A stretch of 64,000 nt of DNA, from assembly GCF_901000735.1 (NCBI RefSeq), contig NC_081550.1, positions 5,789,207 to 5,853,206 on the forward strand. Direction: 5' to 3'. Position numbers and translations under genes: made by a program. Each line of letters starts with the position of its first letter. Within the stretch, counting starts at the first letter, position 1. Origin of the DNA: Corylus avellana (Eukaryota; Streptophyta; Magnoliopsida; Fagales; Betulaceae). Positions 12,366 through 24,000 of this stretch are shown in pieces. The notes beneath the pieces are model-generated. The model worked only from the letters and a program-made list of their open reading frames with translations, ran no database searches and had not been told where the DNA came from.

Positions 12366-13081
12366 TGTTGGGTCATGAATCCGCTATTTAAACCCAATAG
12401 ACTCCAAACCCGATCTTGACCAAGCAGGAAATTTGACAAGGCCTCGGAATAGCTTTCCCTGAGAAGGCCTCATAAACCGGCACAGTCTCGGTATCTGACT
12501 CCGAGACCGTCTCTCGGATAAGAGTCAGACGTCAGATCCGAGACATTATACCGAATGTGAATAAGTCAGAATACCAAGGGTAAAGTTGCCATTATACAGT
12601 TAAGGATATCCAAATATTCAAATTCATTTCAATAAACATTATCCTACATTTGAAAGAAGCCTTCAACAAACAATCCCTTTACTAGCGGGATAAGAGGCAA
12701 TTTAAATTCAAAAGGCAATATACGTCTAACGACGACTTGCTGCCTCATCCCAAGATTCATCCCTTAACAGAATAACTGCAAACCAGATATTCAGGAATAA
12801 GAGTCCCAAGATATACAGGAGACAAACTCTACTCCATGCCTATAAATACAGCTCTCGATTTCTATTAAAGGTAAGTGCAATCCTGGCTTTGAAAACTTTG
12901 ATTACTTAAACACTCTTTCCTCAGTTTCTAACTTAGGCATCGGAGTTCCCCCACCGGGACACCCCCAGGGGTCTTTAATCCTATTTGTTCTCTTTTGTGT
13001 GTAGTCTGAAATATCATCCGAAGCCCATCGCACCACCTGAAGGCGTGCCACATCACCATCCCGGAAAACTGTGTATCAACA
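12366..13081 (+). repeat. 3' LTR of the Tat element
   Basis: This 716-bp direct repeat of 2530-3245 has canonical ends TGTTGGG...TCAACA and is followed by the TATGC target duplication. By hand it differs from the 5' LTR at about 20 positions, mostly transitions, with no indel. Confidence 0.95.
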
Positions 13082-13302
13082 TATGCCAACAATGGCAAAG
13101 TAAAAGCTATGTGTGAAAAGTAATACTATGGACGCTTAAATCTAGCGTGATTGGGAATATATCTTCAATATGGTTGGGGCAAAAAATGTGGGTTTTTTGT
13201 CCACCACTAAATGAATGACAAATCAGCTTGGAGCAAAAAAATAAAATGAGAACAAAACACTTGATTATTTCTCTACACAGCCCCTTCAGTCACCCTGCCT
13301 TG
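13082..13302. other. Continuation of the duplicated BUD31 3' flank
   Basis: The sequence matches 33958-34170 and resumes the homology interrupted by the Tat insertion at 2529. It is non-coding. Confidence 0.8.
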
Positions 13303-13663
13303 ATTAAATTGTTGGAATTCCATAAAGTCTAACATAGCAACGAGCACAGGCAATTGCTATGACTAGTGGGGTGAAGCCTAACCATGAAAAGAATCCACTT
13401 TTTACTTCATTAATAAGTAAGACTGAATATATATATAAAATTCAAACAAGAGGTAAATGATAGAGACAAAATTCAAACTCAAAAGCCTTTTGCATCAATC
13501 CACATCTACGTCTTTATCTGGAGTATCAAAATATGATATAAAATAACAACTTGTATGTTGTAGTTTAAGCAACGGTCAAACAGCATGTAAGTCGAATCCA
13601 TATTTTTCATACAAAGCTGCCATTCTCCTTATTGGATGTCCAAACTTTGACTATACTCCCAAC

Positions 13664-13876
13664 TTGCAGAACCTTGAAACTAAAATGATCAAATTGTCAA
13701 CAGAATCTTTTGTCCATATTTTGTGTTGGCGATATATACCAATGGCTTGGATTTTTGTAGAAAATTATCAAGAGAAGCTAGAAGACACGCAAGGTTTTGA
13801 ATATTTCAGATTCAAAAAGTCTCCTAAGGCCAACCAACACCAGATCATACTGAGTGGTGCTTCTATACGGTCATAG
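13664..13876 (+). other. Short conserved open frame in the foldback left arm
   Basis: This 70-codon frame recurs on the minus strand at 14644-14883 (79 codons) and 34507-34749 (80 codons) with mostly conservative differences: same length core, CWR.IPMAWIF.ENYQEKLED and YFRFKKSPKAN motifs. I do not recognise the family. It may be a captured exon or a transposase fragment. Three copies open over about 70 codons is suggestive but weak evidence of a real protein. Confidence 0.25.
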
Positions 13877-14008
13877 CAGAAAACCCATCCACTCACTGTT
13901 TGACACCTCAACAATTTAAAAAAAATGCAAGAAACATATATGTTTGCAAAACACAAGATTAATCCTCCTACATTTGAGCCACCGCCTACCTCAGCCTGCC
14001 GCCGCCCG

Positions 14009-14571
14009 TAGGAGTGTCAATATGGTTACGGTTAGCGGTTATTGGCAATAACTGCTAACCCTAACCGCAAACGGTTATCGGTTAGCTACTAACCGTCGGT
14101 TAGTGGTTAGTGAAATAAGTAATTGCCCGCTAATCGCTTTTTCAAAATTGGGTTTTGTTTGGGCTTTTTGGCCTTTTTTTTTTACTGTATCATTTTTTAC
14201 CATCATTTTTTTTTTTTTGTATTTTTAATGTCTTCTTAGGCCTAATTGCTATAAAAAGAGCTCATATTTTGAAAATCAAAAATATTTTACCCCTAATTTA
14301 CATTTAATTGTACTTTAAAAACAAATTCCTTAAATATTAAATCATAACTGGTTAACTTTAAAAAAAAAATACACAACATATAAAAAATTAAAAATTCAAC
14401 ACAACATATAAAAGAAGTTCAAATAAAACATATGATATATATGATTATATGTCATATTATATATGATTATATGTACTATTTATTATTATATAATCATATG
14501 ATTTAATGATCAATTCATCATGTGATATAATCATATCAATTATAGTGATAATATTACTAAAATTAGAATTG
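14009..14571. mobile_element. Truncated hAT-type element (left end only)
   Basis: It begins TAGGAGTGTCAATATGGTTACG with GGTTAGCGGTTA subterminal repeats and matches the first ~640 bp of the intact element at 41998. It ends abruptly at about 14571 and has no right terminus. It sits in the spacer between the inverted-repeat arms. Confidence 0.75.
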
Positions 14572-15234
14572 GATTAATCTTGTGTAAACTTGTGTTTTAC
14601 AAACATATATGTTTCTTGCATTTTTTTTTAAATTGCTGAGGTGTCAAACAGTGAGTGGATGGGTTTTCTGCCATGACTGTATAGAAGCACCACTCAGTGT
14701 GATTTGGTGTTGGTTGGCCTTAGGAGACTTTTTGAATCTAAAATATGCAAAACCTTGCCTATCTTCTAACTTCTCTTGATAATTTTCTGCAAAAATCCAA
14801 GCCATTGGTATGAATCGCCAACACAAAATATGGACAAAAGATTTTGTTGACAATTTGATCATTTCAGTTCCAAGGTTCTGCAAGTTGGGAGTCTTCTAAC
14901 TTCTCTTGATAATTTTCTGCAAAAATCCAAGCCATTGGTATGAATCGCCAACACAAAATATGGACAAAAGATTCTGTTGACAATTTGATCATTTTAGTTC
15001 CAAGGTTCTGCAAGTTGGGAGTATAGTCATAGTTTGGACGTCCAATAAGGAGAATCGCAGCTTTGTATGAAAAATATGGATCCAGCTTACATGTTGTTTG
15101 ACCGTTACTTAAACTACAACATATATGTTGTTATTTTATATCATATTTTGATACTTCAGATAAAAAAGTAGATGTGGATTGATGCAAAATGCTTTTGACT
15201 TTGAATTTTGTCTCTATTATTTATCTCTTATTTG

Positions 15235-15273
<39 letters not shown>

Positions 15274-15466
15274 GTCTTACTTATTAAAGAAGTAACAAGT
15301 GGATTCTTTTCATGGCTAGGCTTCACTCCACTAGTCACAGTCTTACTTATTAATGAAGTAACAAGTGGATTCTTTTCATGGCTAGGCTTCACTCCACTAG
15401 TCACAGCAATTGCCTATGCTAGTTGCTATGTTAGACTTTTATGGAATTCCAGCAATTTAATCAAGG

Positions 15467-15730
15467 ACTGGTTCTTGTGTTGAGTAATCCAATAATTAGG
15501 TATTTTCAACATTCTTATTTGACAGATGTTTTAGTATATATGGCCTTTGTTCTTGCTCCTGTTCTTTTCCCAGTGGCTTTGCTTGTCTTGAAATTAGTTA
15601 TACTTTATTCATTATTCATGTGCCCATTGAAGAAAAACTGACACTAATCATTTATGAATTGCTGACTTTTGTGTTTGTCCCAGAGTACTCCTGCATTGCA
15701 CTGGCCAGGTCTAGTAAAATTTACAGTAAA
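15467..15730. other. Non-coding duplicated flank
   Basis: The sequence matches 35485-35537 plus 35954-36110 of unit B, where a LINE fragment separates the two halves. A 66-codon T-rich open frame here is not conserved and is not called. Confidence 0.65.
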
Positions 15731-15884
15731 CACTGCTCAACTGTCATTAATTAATGACTATTTACTATTCAACCGGTGGATCATTGTTTAACCATCACCA
15801 ATTAATGACGGTTAAATAGTGAATACTGTTTAATTTACTGTTCAATCGAACTGTCATTAAATGTAGATTTTTTTGTAGCGACTT
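15731..15884. mobile_element. Relic of a CACTA-like element end
   Basis: Copies of TCATTAATTAATGAC and TATTCAACC/GGTTGAATA in both orientations precede a T-run ending TTTGTAG. Unit B ends the same block TTTTTGTAGTG at about 45537, the complement of a CACTAC terminus. In unit B the block is interrupted by the copia element. Subterminal repeats plus a CACTA-type end support the family; the other end was not located. Confidence 0.5.
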
Positions 15885-16272
15885 AAGTGTGTGTGTTTTT
15901 TTTATCCTAATCAAATATGGGAAAAGATTAGAAGAAAAAAAAAAAAAAATCAAAAAATGTATAAATTTTTCAATAATAAACTCAAAACGGAAAAAACGAC
16001 TCAAAAAATAAACCCTTAAAAAAAAAAAAAATAAATAAGCACAAGGCGGTTAGATAAGCAAAGTTACTTAAAATAATTCTTGGTTTAGTGATTATAAAAA
16101 TATCAAGTGGATAATCAGTTGGAGCTGGGACCCACAAATTAATTTGATTGGCTCCACTGGTCAACCTTTCTGTCGTGGGAATCTGATGCTCTTCACCACA
16201 AATATTGGACGGTGTGAAACGCACGAAGCCGCCGCTGTTTTTCTTTGCCTGGAACGCGTTGAATGTATAATT
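15885..16272. other. Duplicated PDR upstream region, distal part
   Basis: This matches 45538-45935. It is non-coding, with A-rich runs. No TATA or gene signal seen. Confidence 0.6.
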
Positions 16273-16281
16273 ATGGGAAAA

Positions 16282-16866
16282 GAGAATTGCTACACTTACA
16301 AACACTCTTTACAAACAAGCCTTACAAACTGACGTGGCAAAGGCAAAAGACAAAATAATTTTGGGACCAGCTGCCCGTAAGAGACCAGCTGGGTTGCGAG
16401 CAGACGCACGCCTGGGTTTGGAAATGGCTTACCTTCGTATGAAAATCCTTCACAAAAGAAATGAAAGTTTCTACTCAGAAACAACAACAGTGAAGCTTTG
16501 ATGGAGGACAAAAAAGCAAACATAGTTGCTGTTACAACAGTGGTTGCCCTCATCATTCTCATCATAGTTTCTCGTGTCTTTCTCAAGCTGTCCAAGGAGC
16601 TTTTGCAACCGTTTTCAAAGGGATCCTAAACGACGGCACTGCAATTGCTGTGAAAAGGATTAACAATGGAGAGGAGCGTCGGAAGAAGGAGTTCAGATCA
16701 GAAGTTGCAGCTTCTTGGCTATTGTTGCAGTCCTGGGATGCCTCGGCTTCTTTTTTATGAGTTCATCCCAAATGGATCATTGGATAAAATTGTTTTGTCT
16801 TTTTCCTTTGCCACGTCAGTTTGTAAGGTCTGTTTGTAAAAAGTGTTTGTAAGTGTAGCAATTCTC
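16282..16866 (+). mobile_element. Mutator-like (Pack-MULE type) element carrying receptor-kinase fragments
   Basis: Terminal inverted repeats of about 63 bp begin GAGAATTGCTACACTTACAA, and nine-base flanks ATGGGAAAA (16273-16281) and ATGCGAAAA (16867-16875) differ at one base; a 9-bp target duplication is diagnostic of Mutator. The interior carries host-gene fragments on the plus strand: an ATG at 16501 with a hydrophobic IVAVTTVVALIILIIV segment; a kinase N-lobe segment (VFKGIL, AIAVKR) near 16620-16710; and LLGYC plus YEFIPNGSLDK near 16712-16795. The pieces are out of frame and lack the kinase catalytic loop, so it is not a functional gene. It is absent from unit B. Confidence 0.82.
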
Positions 16867-16875
16867 ATGCGAAAA

Positions 16876-17332
16876 ATATAAAAAAGTCCTATCAGTCGTT
16901 TTCGATTTAGTCTCTTAATATTTTAAAAGTGATAAAGTAGCTCCCAAACTACCAAATTATTGTATTTTGACCACTTCGTAAGTCAAAACCGTCAGTTTGG
17001 ACGGAAACTACAAAACGACGTCGTTTTGTTATGGGTAAGTTACTACAATGCTCTTTTATGAAGAAAAAAAAAAATTGAAAAAAAATATAAAAAAACCCCC
17101 CAAACTACCAGCCGTTTTCATTTTATCCCCATAATATTCAGAAAGTGATAAAGTAGCCCCCCAATAAGATGACGTCGTTTTGTAGTTTCCGTCCAAACTG
17201 ACGGTTTTGATTAACGGAGTGGCCAAAATGCAATAGTTTGGTAGTTTGAGGAGTTACTTTATCACTTTTGGAACATTAGGGGACTAAATCGAAAACGACT
17301 GATAGTTTGGGGGGCTTTTTTATATTTTTCCC
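16876..17332. mobile_element. Inverted-repeat MITE
   Basis: The left end (AAATATAAAAAAGTCC, TCAGTCGTTTTCGATTTAGT) mirrors the right end (ACTAAATCGAAAACGACTGA, GGGCTTTTTTATATTTTT), with further internal inverted copies containing ACGACGTCGTTTTGTAGTTT. It is absent from unit B. No coding capacity. The family is uncertain. Confidence 0.65.
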
Positions 17333-18053
17333 TAATAAATATTATAACAGAATTACAGACACAAGTTAACATGTACGAAAGAGAGATGTCCCGTAATTAA
17401 TGGAAAAATGATTATCTCCGTTTTAAATGAAATAGAAAGTATTTATTTAACGCATTTAAAAGGATAATATTGTCTTTATTTTTTAAGAGAAAAATTTTTT
17501 GGACAAATTTATTCTCCTAAATGCACTAAATGAATACTCTCTATTAAATTTGAAATGGAGAGGTCCAGCTTCCGTAATCCACACGCTTGTCAGAAAGTAG
17601 AGCATTAAAAAGAAAGTCAAAAAAGAAAATGGTGAGAGCTCTTAATTTTTGATTAGGGATCCCTTTTATCATTTTTAAAAAAGAAATAGGTTCTTAAATT
17701 ACGAAATTTAGACCATTTTCAAGTATCGAACGACTTGAAAAAGTTACCCATTAAACATATGACATGTTTATAGTTAAAAATTGAGTATATTTTAATCAGA
17801 TTTTTGTCTTTTATGTTGTAGAAAAGCTTTGAACAAAAAATTGTCTTTTGATTTTTTAAGCATTTTAGAAATGAATTTTTTTTGGGTGGTCTTAATAACA
17901 TGTCATCTTTTTATTAAGTGATATTTTTCAAGCAGTTTGAAATTGTAGGAATCTTAATCCGTATTTTTCACTCTAAAATAATACTCTAGATAAATGTTAT
18001 TTTTCTCATTTCTCATATATATTTCCTACCTCTCATCTATTTTCATATATATA

Positions 18054-18102
<49 letters not shown>

Positions 18103-18636
18103 CCCGCATGATTCAATAACAAATAGCAAATTTGAAAAAGGAGATAAATGACAAAATGGAAAAGTAAAGTGTCTCATTAATACTCTATGAATTGCTTGTA
18201 CTCGTGTAGGAGTCCCACTTTCACCCACTAGAGAAAAATAAATAAATAAATGAAATCCCCGCTTCCCTCCAAAAAAAACAAAAAAAATCCAATAAATAAA
18301 AAAGAAAGAAAATATTACAGTCGGAAAGGAATTTTGAAAAACGAAGCTATATAAACGTATTTTCTCTCTCTCTCTCTCTTTCTTTTTCCACGTTTTCTCA
18401 CACACCAAACGCGCAAATTCTCAAAAGCGTGGAAATATTGAAAACTTATAATCTCTACGCTTCATCAAAGGCTTCATAAGTTTGTGTATAGTTAGCATTT
18501 CATTGAATATTCTTTCCAGAACCCCAAGAGTTGTTCATCATCATTTTGCTAGGCTGGGTGACAAAACTTTTCAGCATATAGTGAGGATTTTTTTTAAAAA
18601 AACTTGAGGTTTTGGTGACGGGTGGAGGAGTAAAAA
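17333..18636 (+). promoter_or_regulatory. Promoter and 5' UTR region of PDR copy A
   Basis: This region is shared in part with 46080-48192 upstream of copy B. A 40-plus-bp (TA)n tract lies at 18056-18100. A good TATA box, TATATAAA, is at 18348-18355, about 280 bp before the start codon, followed by a (CT)n tract typical of plant 5' UTRs. No other gene is seen. Confidence 0.7.
18348..18355 (+). promoter_or_regulatory. TATA box of PDR copy A
   Basis: TATATAAA is followed within 20 bp by a CT-rich leader. The corresponding site in copy B (47911) reads TATAGAAA. Confidence 0.6.
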
Positions 18637-21006
18637 ATGGCGGCGGCATTGACCGGAGAGGACTTGGCAAGGCAGACGAGTAGTAGGAGTTGGCGGTCAG
18701 CGAGTGTGGGAGAGATGTGGAATGAACCGGACGTGTTTCAGCGGAGCGGCCGGCGGCAGGCGGCGGACGATGAGGAGGAGCTGAAGTGGGCGGCGATAGA
18801 GAGGCTGCCAACGTATGATAGGCTGAGGACAGGGATGCTAAGACAGGTGATGAGCAATGGGAGGGTGGTGCATGGTGAGATTGATGTCACAAAGCTTGGC
18901 ACTCAAGAAAAGAAGCAGTTGATGGAGAGCATTCTCAAATTTGTTGAAGAGGATAATGAGAAGTTCCTCAGGAGGCTCAGGGCCAGAACTGATAGGTTGG
19001 TTTCTATATATGATCTTTTATTTAGTAGACTGTTATCGACCGTGTATGATTATGGTGTTACAGTGAAAATCAGCATTTGGATGATTCTTTTTACAAGCTT
19101 TTCACGTCGTGCCATTCTAATTGTACGACAGTTGACTAAATAGCATTACTCGTATGTATATATGTTTGTATGTTTTCTTCTTTGTTTGGGTGCTGGGAAA
19201 ATGGAGAACATCAAAAAAGGATTAGATACTAAATCTAGTGGTTTTTGGTTTTGAAAAAAGAATAAGGTCAACTCTGGTAAGGCAAAAGTTGTAGCAGGCT
19301 AATCGACTGGCGTTTGGTTCTCACTTCTTTTCTTTATCCATTAATTATTCTCTGCAATTGAATAATAGGTGTTGAAGAACAACTCAAGTCAAAGCATTAG
19401 TAAGGGAGAAATATTTCTTCTCTGCAAATGATTTTCTTCTTTGTTCAGTCTTGGTACATCCATTGATACCTAAGAAAACATAAAAATCCACTTGGTTTTG
19501 CCAAATACAACCATTTGGTATTGTTGAGGTGAAATTAGGCCATTTCTTGGGGAACATACGACTTAGAATTCTTTGGCTTCTGTTTTTCCTTTTGTTTTTG
19601 TTCTGTCGACAGAAGCAAAAGTTAATGATTTATCCTTCCAATCTAAAATATTATTGACTACTAAATTTGTTGGAAACAGGGTAGGAATAGAGATTCCTAA
19701 AATTGAAGTTACATTCCAGAAATTATCGGTTGAGGGAGACGCATATGTTGGGACCAGAGCACTTCCAACTCTGCTTAATTCCACCTTGAATGCACTAGAG
19801 GTAATAATTTCTCTCTTGTTCTACCATTCTGCGGGTAACTTTCAATATTTTCTTCATCAATTTATAATTTATAATGTGAACAGGGAGTTCTTGGAACCAT
19901 TGGACTCTCTCCATCAAAGAAAAGAGTTGTCAAGATACTCCAAGATGTGAGTGGCATAGTCAGACCATCAAGGTATGTTCATGAATTCTGTAGGTGCTGC
20001 AGTACTAGTGTCTTTTGCTGCAATCTCATATTTATTATATATGCTAAAACCCCATAAGAAATTACGTTGTTAATACTATTTAAGTCCAGTTGCTAATGTT
20101 CTTTTATTATTATTATTATTATTGATTTATCCTTTTTCAGGATGACATTGCTTCTAGGGCCTCCTGGGTCAGGGAAAACAACATTGCTACAAGGACTTGC
20201 TGGGAAACTGGCTGATGATTTAAGGGTTTGTCCTTCTCTCCCCCTACCTATTATGTTTNNNNNNNNNNNNNNNNNNNNNNNNNNNNNNNNNNNNNNNNNN
20301 NNNNNNNNNNNNNNNNNNNNNNNNNNNNNNNNNNNNNNNNNNNNNNNNNNNNNNNNNNGTACATCCATTGATACCTAAGAAAACATAAAAATCCACTTGG
20401 TTTTGCCAAATACAACCATTTGGTATTGTTGAGGTGAAATTAGGCCATTTCTTGGGGAACATACGACTTAGAATTCTTTGGCTTCTGTTTTTCCTTTTGT
20501 TTTTGTTCTGTCGACAGAAGCAAAAGTTAATGATTTATCCTTCCAATCTAAAATATTATTGACTACTAAATTTGTTGGAAACAGGGTAGGAATAGAGATT
20601 CCTAAAATTGAAGTTACATTCCAGAAATTATCGGTTGAGGGAGACGCATATGTTGGGACCAGAGCACTTCCAACTCTGCTTAATTCCACCTTGAATGCAC
20701 TAGAGGTAATAATTTCTCTCTTGTTCTACCATTCTGCGGGTAACTTTCAATATTTTCTTCATCAATTTATAATTTATAATGTGAACAGGGAGTTCTTGGA
20801 ACCATTGGACTCTCTCCATCAAAGAAAAGAGTTGTCAAGATACTCCAAGATGTGAGTGGCATAGTCAGACCATCAAGGTATGTTCATGAATTCTGTAGGT
20901 GCTGCAGTACTAGTGTCTTTTGCTGCAATCTCATATTTATTATATATGCTAAAACCCCATAAGAAATTACGTTGTTAATACTATTTAAGTCCAGTTGCTA
21001 ATGTTC

Positions 21007-21040
<34 letters not shown>

Positions 21041-24000
21041 GATTTATCCTTTTTCAGGATGACATTGCTTCTAGGGCCTCCTGGGTCAGGGAAAACAACA
21101 TTGCTACAAGGACTTGCTGGGAAACTGGCTGATGATTTAAGGGTTTGTCCTTCTCTCCCCCTACCTATTATGTTTCTACTAACACACATAGCCAAGTAGT
21201 TTTTGTTAGAATATATGATTATAATCAGATTTAATTGTATTCAAATCATTCTGATTACATATCATCTCACATCTTTTAGATAATCAGATTTGATTGATTT
21301 GATATTATGTCCACCTATTATATTTGTATCATCTTCACCTACCCCAATTCTCTTATAAATAGGAGTAATTTGTAACATAAATCAATCGAGTAATAAAAGT
21401 AAAAATGTAGACCTATTGGACTATTGTCTAGTGGTGGACGAATGTGTCAAACACTGATCCACCTGTAAATCTTTTGTTTTGTTTTCTTTATTTCCTTATT
21501 TCTTCAGTTTTGACATGTATTCAATGAACAGGTAACTGGGAAAGTCACCTACTGTGGTCATGAATTCAATGAATTTGTACCTGAAAGAACCAGTGCTTAC
21601 ATTAGCCAGCATGATCTCCATTATGGTGAGATGACTGTTCGTGAGACATTAGATTTCTCCGGACGTTGTCTAGGAGTTGGTACCAGGTATGAAATGCTGT
21701 CAGAGTTGTCTAAACGGGAGAAAGAAGGGGGAATTAAACCAAACCCGGAGATTGATGCCTTCATGAAAGCTACAGCTATGGCCGGACAGGAGACAAGTTT
21801 GACCACAGATTATGTTCTCAGGGTTCGTCACTTAGCTTGTTGGTTCATTTTTTTATTTTTCTTGTATGCTATATAACTCATGGTTTTCCAATGCAGATAC
21901 TTGGATTGGATATCTGTGCTGATATCATGGTGGGAGATGACATGAGAAGGGGTATTTCTGGTGGACAGAAGAAGCGTGTAACTACTGGTATGTGTTAATA
22001 ACATACAAATTTTTTGAGGGATCTTCATATAGGAAGAGTTTCTGGCATAATACTGTAAATCACTTGTCCGAAAAACTTAAGCCGAGAAGAAATGTTAACA
22101 CTACTTCAGTTCTAATACTATATTAAATAACTACTTGTCCCAAAAGTTGAAGTAGGTACAAACATGTTAGGACATTTGTTCTGATACGATGTTAAATCAA
22201 TACTTATCTCAAAAGCTTAAGCTGATAGGAAATGGGAAACACGAAGTTGCTAGTTTCACACTCTGAAATTTGATATGTGTGATAAATAATTTCTATAATT
22301 GTCCTAGATGTTGAAAATTAATTTTCGAGTTAATATGTGTAAGAAATCCATTCTGGCTATTTGATTTATGTTATTTTGTAATCTTCTTACACTAGCTGTC
22401 AATGGGGATTGAAAATAGAAGACAGAAAACTATTTGTGAATTTTAAGCTGGAAGTGTTTGTATTGAATGCAGGAGAAATGTTGGCTGGACCAGCAAAAGC
22501 ATTACTCATGGATGAAATATCAACGGGGCTGGACAGCTCCACTACGTTTCAAATTGTCAAGTTCATGAAGCAGATGGTTCATGTCATGGATATCACCATG
22601 GTCATCTCTCTCTTGCAGCCTGCGCCTGAGACCTTCGATCTTTTTGATGACATCATTCTTCTTTCCAATGGCCAGATTGTCTACCAGGGTCCGTGTGAGA
22701 ATGTTCTTGAGTTCTTTGAACATACAGGCTTCAAATGTCCAGAGAGGAAAGGTGTTGCAGACTTTCTGCAGGAAGTAACTTCCAAGAAGGACCAGGAACA
22801 ATACTGGTTCAAAAGGAACCAACCTTATAGATATATCTCGGTATCCGAGTTTGTAAGGGCCTTTAACTCCTTTCACATTGGCCAACAACTCTCTGAAGAT
22901 TTGAGAATTCCTTATGATAAATCCAGTGCCCATCCTGCTGCTTTGGTGAGAGAAAAGTATGGGATCTCCAACATGGAACTCTTCAAGGCTTGCTTCTCTA
23001 GGGAATGGCTACTGATGAAGCGCAACTCATTCATATATATATTCAAAACTACTCAGATAACAATCATGGCTACGATCGCATTGACTGTGTTCTTAAGAAC
23101 AGAAATGAAATCTGGTCAAATAGAAGATGGAGCAAAATTTTGGGGAGCACTATTTTTCAGTCTCATTAATGTCATGTTTAATGGGATGGCAGAACTTGCA
23201 ATGACAATTTTCAGGCTTCCTGTGTTCTTCAAACAGAGAGATTTCTTATTCTACCCTGCATGGGCTTTTGCAGTGCCCATTTGGCTGCTTCGAATTCCAA
23301 TTTCACTGATGGAATCTGGTATTTGGATCATTCTTACATATTACACCATTGGGTTTGCACCCGGGGCTAGTAGGTAAGTACTAAATATTTGTTCTCCTAG
23401 TGTTAGCTTTTGGGAAAATTTCACTTACCCCTAAATGTTTTAGCACTTTTGCAATCATACTCTCTTTAAAAAGTTGCAATGTTGAGTTCTCGTGTTTTAA
23501 AAGTTTGCAATGTCACCACTCCATTAGGATTTTCCGTTAAATCCTAATGACGAATGCCAAAATCTCCAAAATACCCTATCAAAAAATGCAGACATACAAT
23601 CATAGAGTAATTGTTAAGGGTAAATTGTTATTTTTATTAGTTTTGTAGGAGTATAAGGGACATTTCACCTGATTACCGTCTGATTTAATCCTAAACCCTA
23701 ACAATAGGGGTAGCATTGCAAACTTTTAAAACATGAGAACTTGATATTGCAACTTTTTAAACTGAGAATGATTGCAAAAGTGCCTAAACATTAGGAGTAA
23801 GTGAAGTTTTGCATTAGCTTTTTTATGCTTAATGAACGTTGGAATATGATAGTTTGACAAATGAAAGGTTCTTCTGTTGACATATGTCCTATATGTTTAG
23901 GTTCTTCAAACAGTTCTTGGCTTTCTTTGGCATACATCAGATGGCACTCTGCCTCTTTCGATTCATTGCAGCCGTTGGAAGAACACAGGTTGTTGCAAAT

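Larger units (their letters stand above)
2530..13081 (+). mobile_element. Ty3/gypsy LTR retrotransposon, Tat lineage (degenerate)
   Basis: The element is 10,552 bp with two 716-bp LTRs and a 5-bp target duplication TATGC at 2525-2529 and 13082-13086. The uninterrupted target reads through in unit B near 33958, so insertion is specific to unit A. The order is LTR, primer-binding site, gag, protease, reverse transcriptase, RNase H, second RNase H-like domain, integrase, a long antisense gene, polypurine tract, LTR. A second RNase H and an antisense gene downstream of pol are hallmarks of the plant Tat clade (Grande, RIRE2, Ogre relatives). More than ten stops and at least two frameshifts make it non-autonomous. 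About 20 LTR differences by hand count (~2.8%) indicate a fairly recent insertion. Confidence 0.93.
13303..15466. mobile_element. Long inverted-repeat (foldback-like) element interrupted by a hAT relic
   Basis: The left arm (about 13303-13990) and right arm (about 14577-15466) are reverse complements; for example GATTAAATTGTTGGAATTCC near 13303 mirrors GGAATTCCAGCAATTTAATC near 15443. The right arm has internal tandem duplications: 130-bp units at 14762 and 14892, and 66-bp units at 15275 and 15341. It also has a (TA)n tract at 15241-15271. A related single arm is found in unit B at 34430-35460. Family assignment is uncertain; Mutator-like foldback elements can have arms this long. Confidence 0.65.

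Noticed and set aside
15441..15641. 66-codon hydrophobic frame resembling a membrane protein
   Set aside because: T-rich DNA read as L/V/F; not preserved in the homologous part of unit B, which is interrupted by a LINE.
18056..18100. Replication origin or structured regulatory AT element
   Set aside because: It is a plain (TA)n microsatellite, like several others in the window (15241, 30295, 63876).
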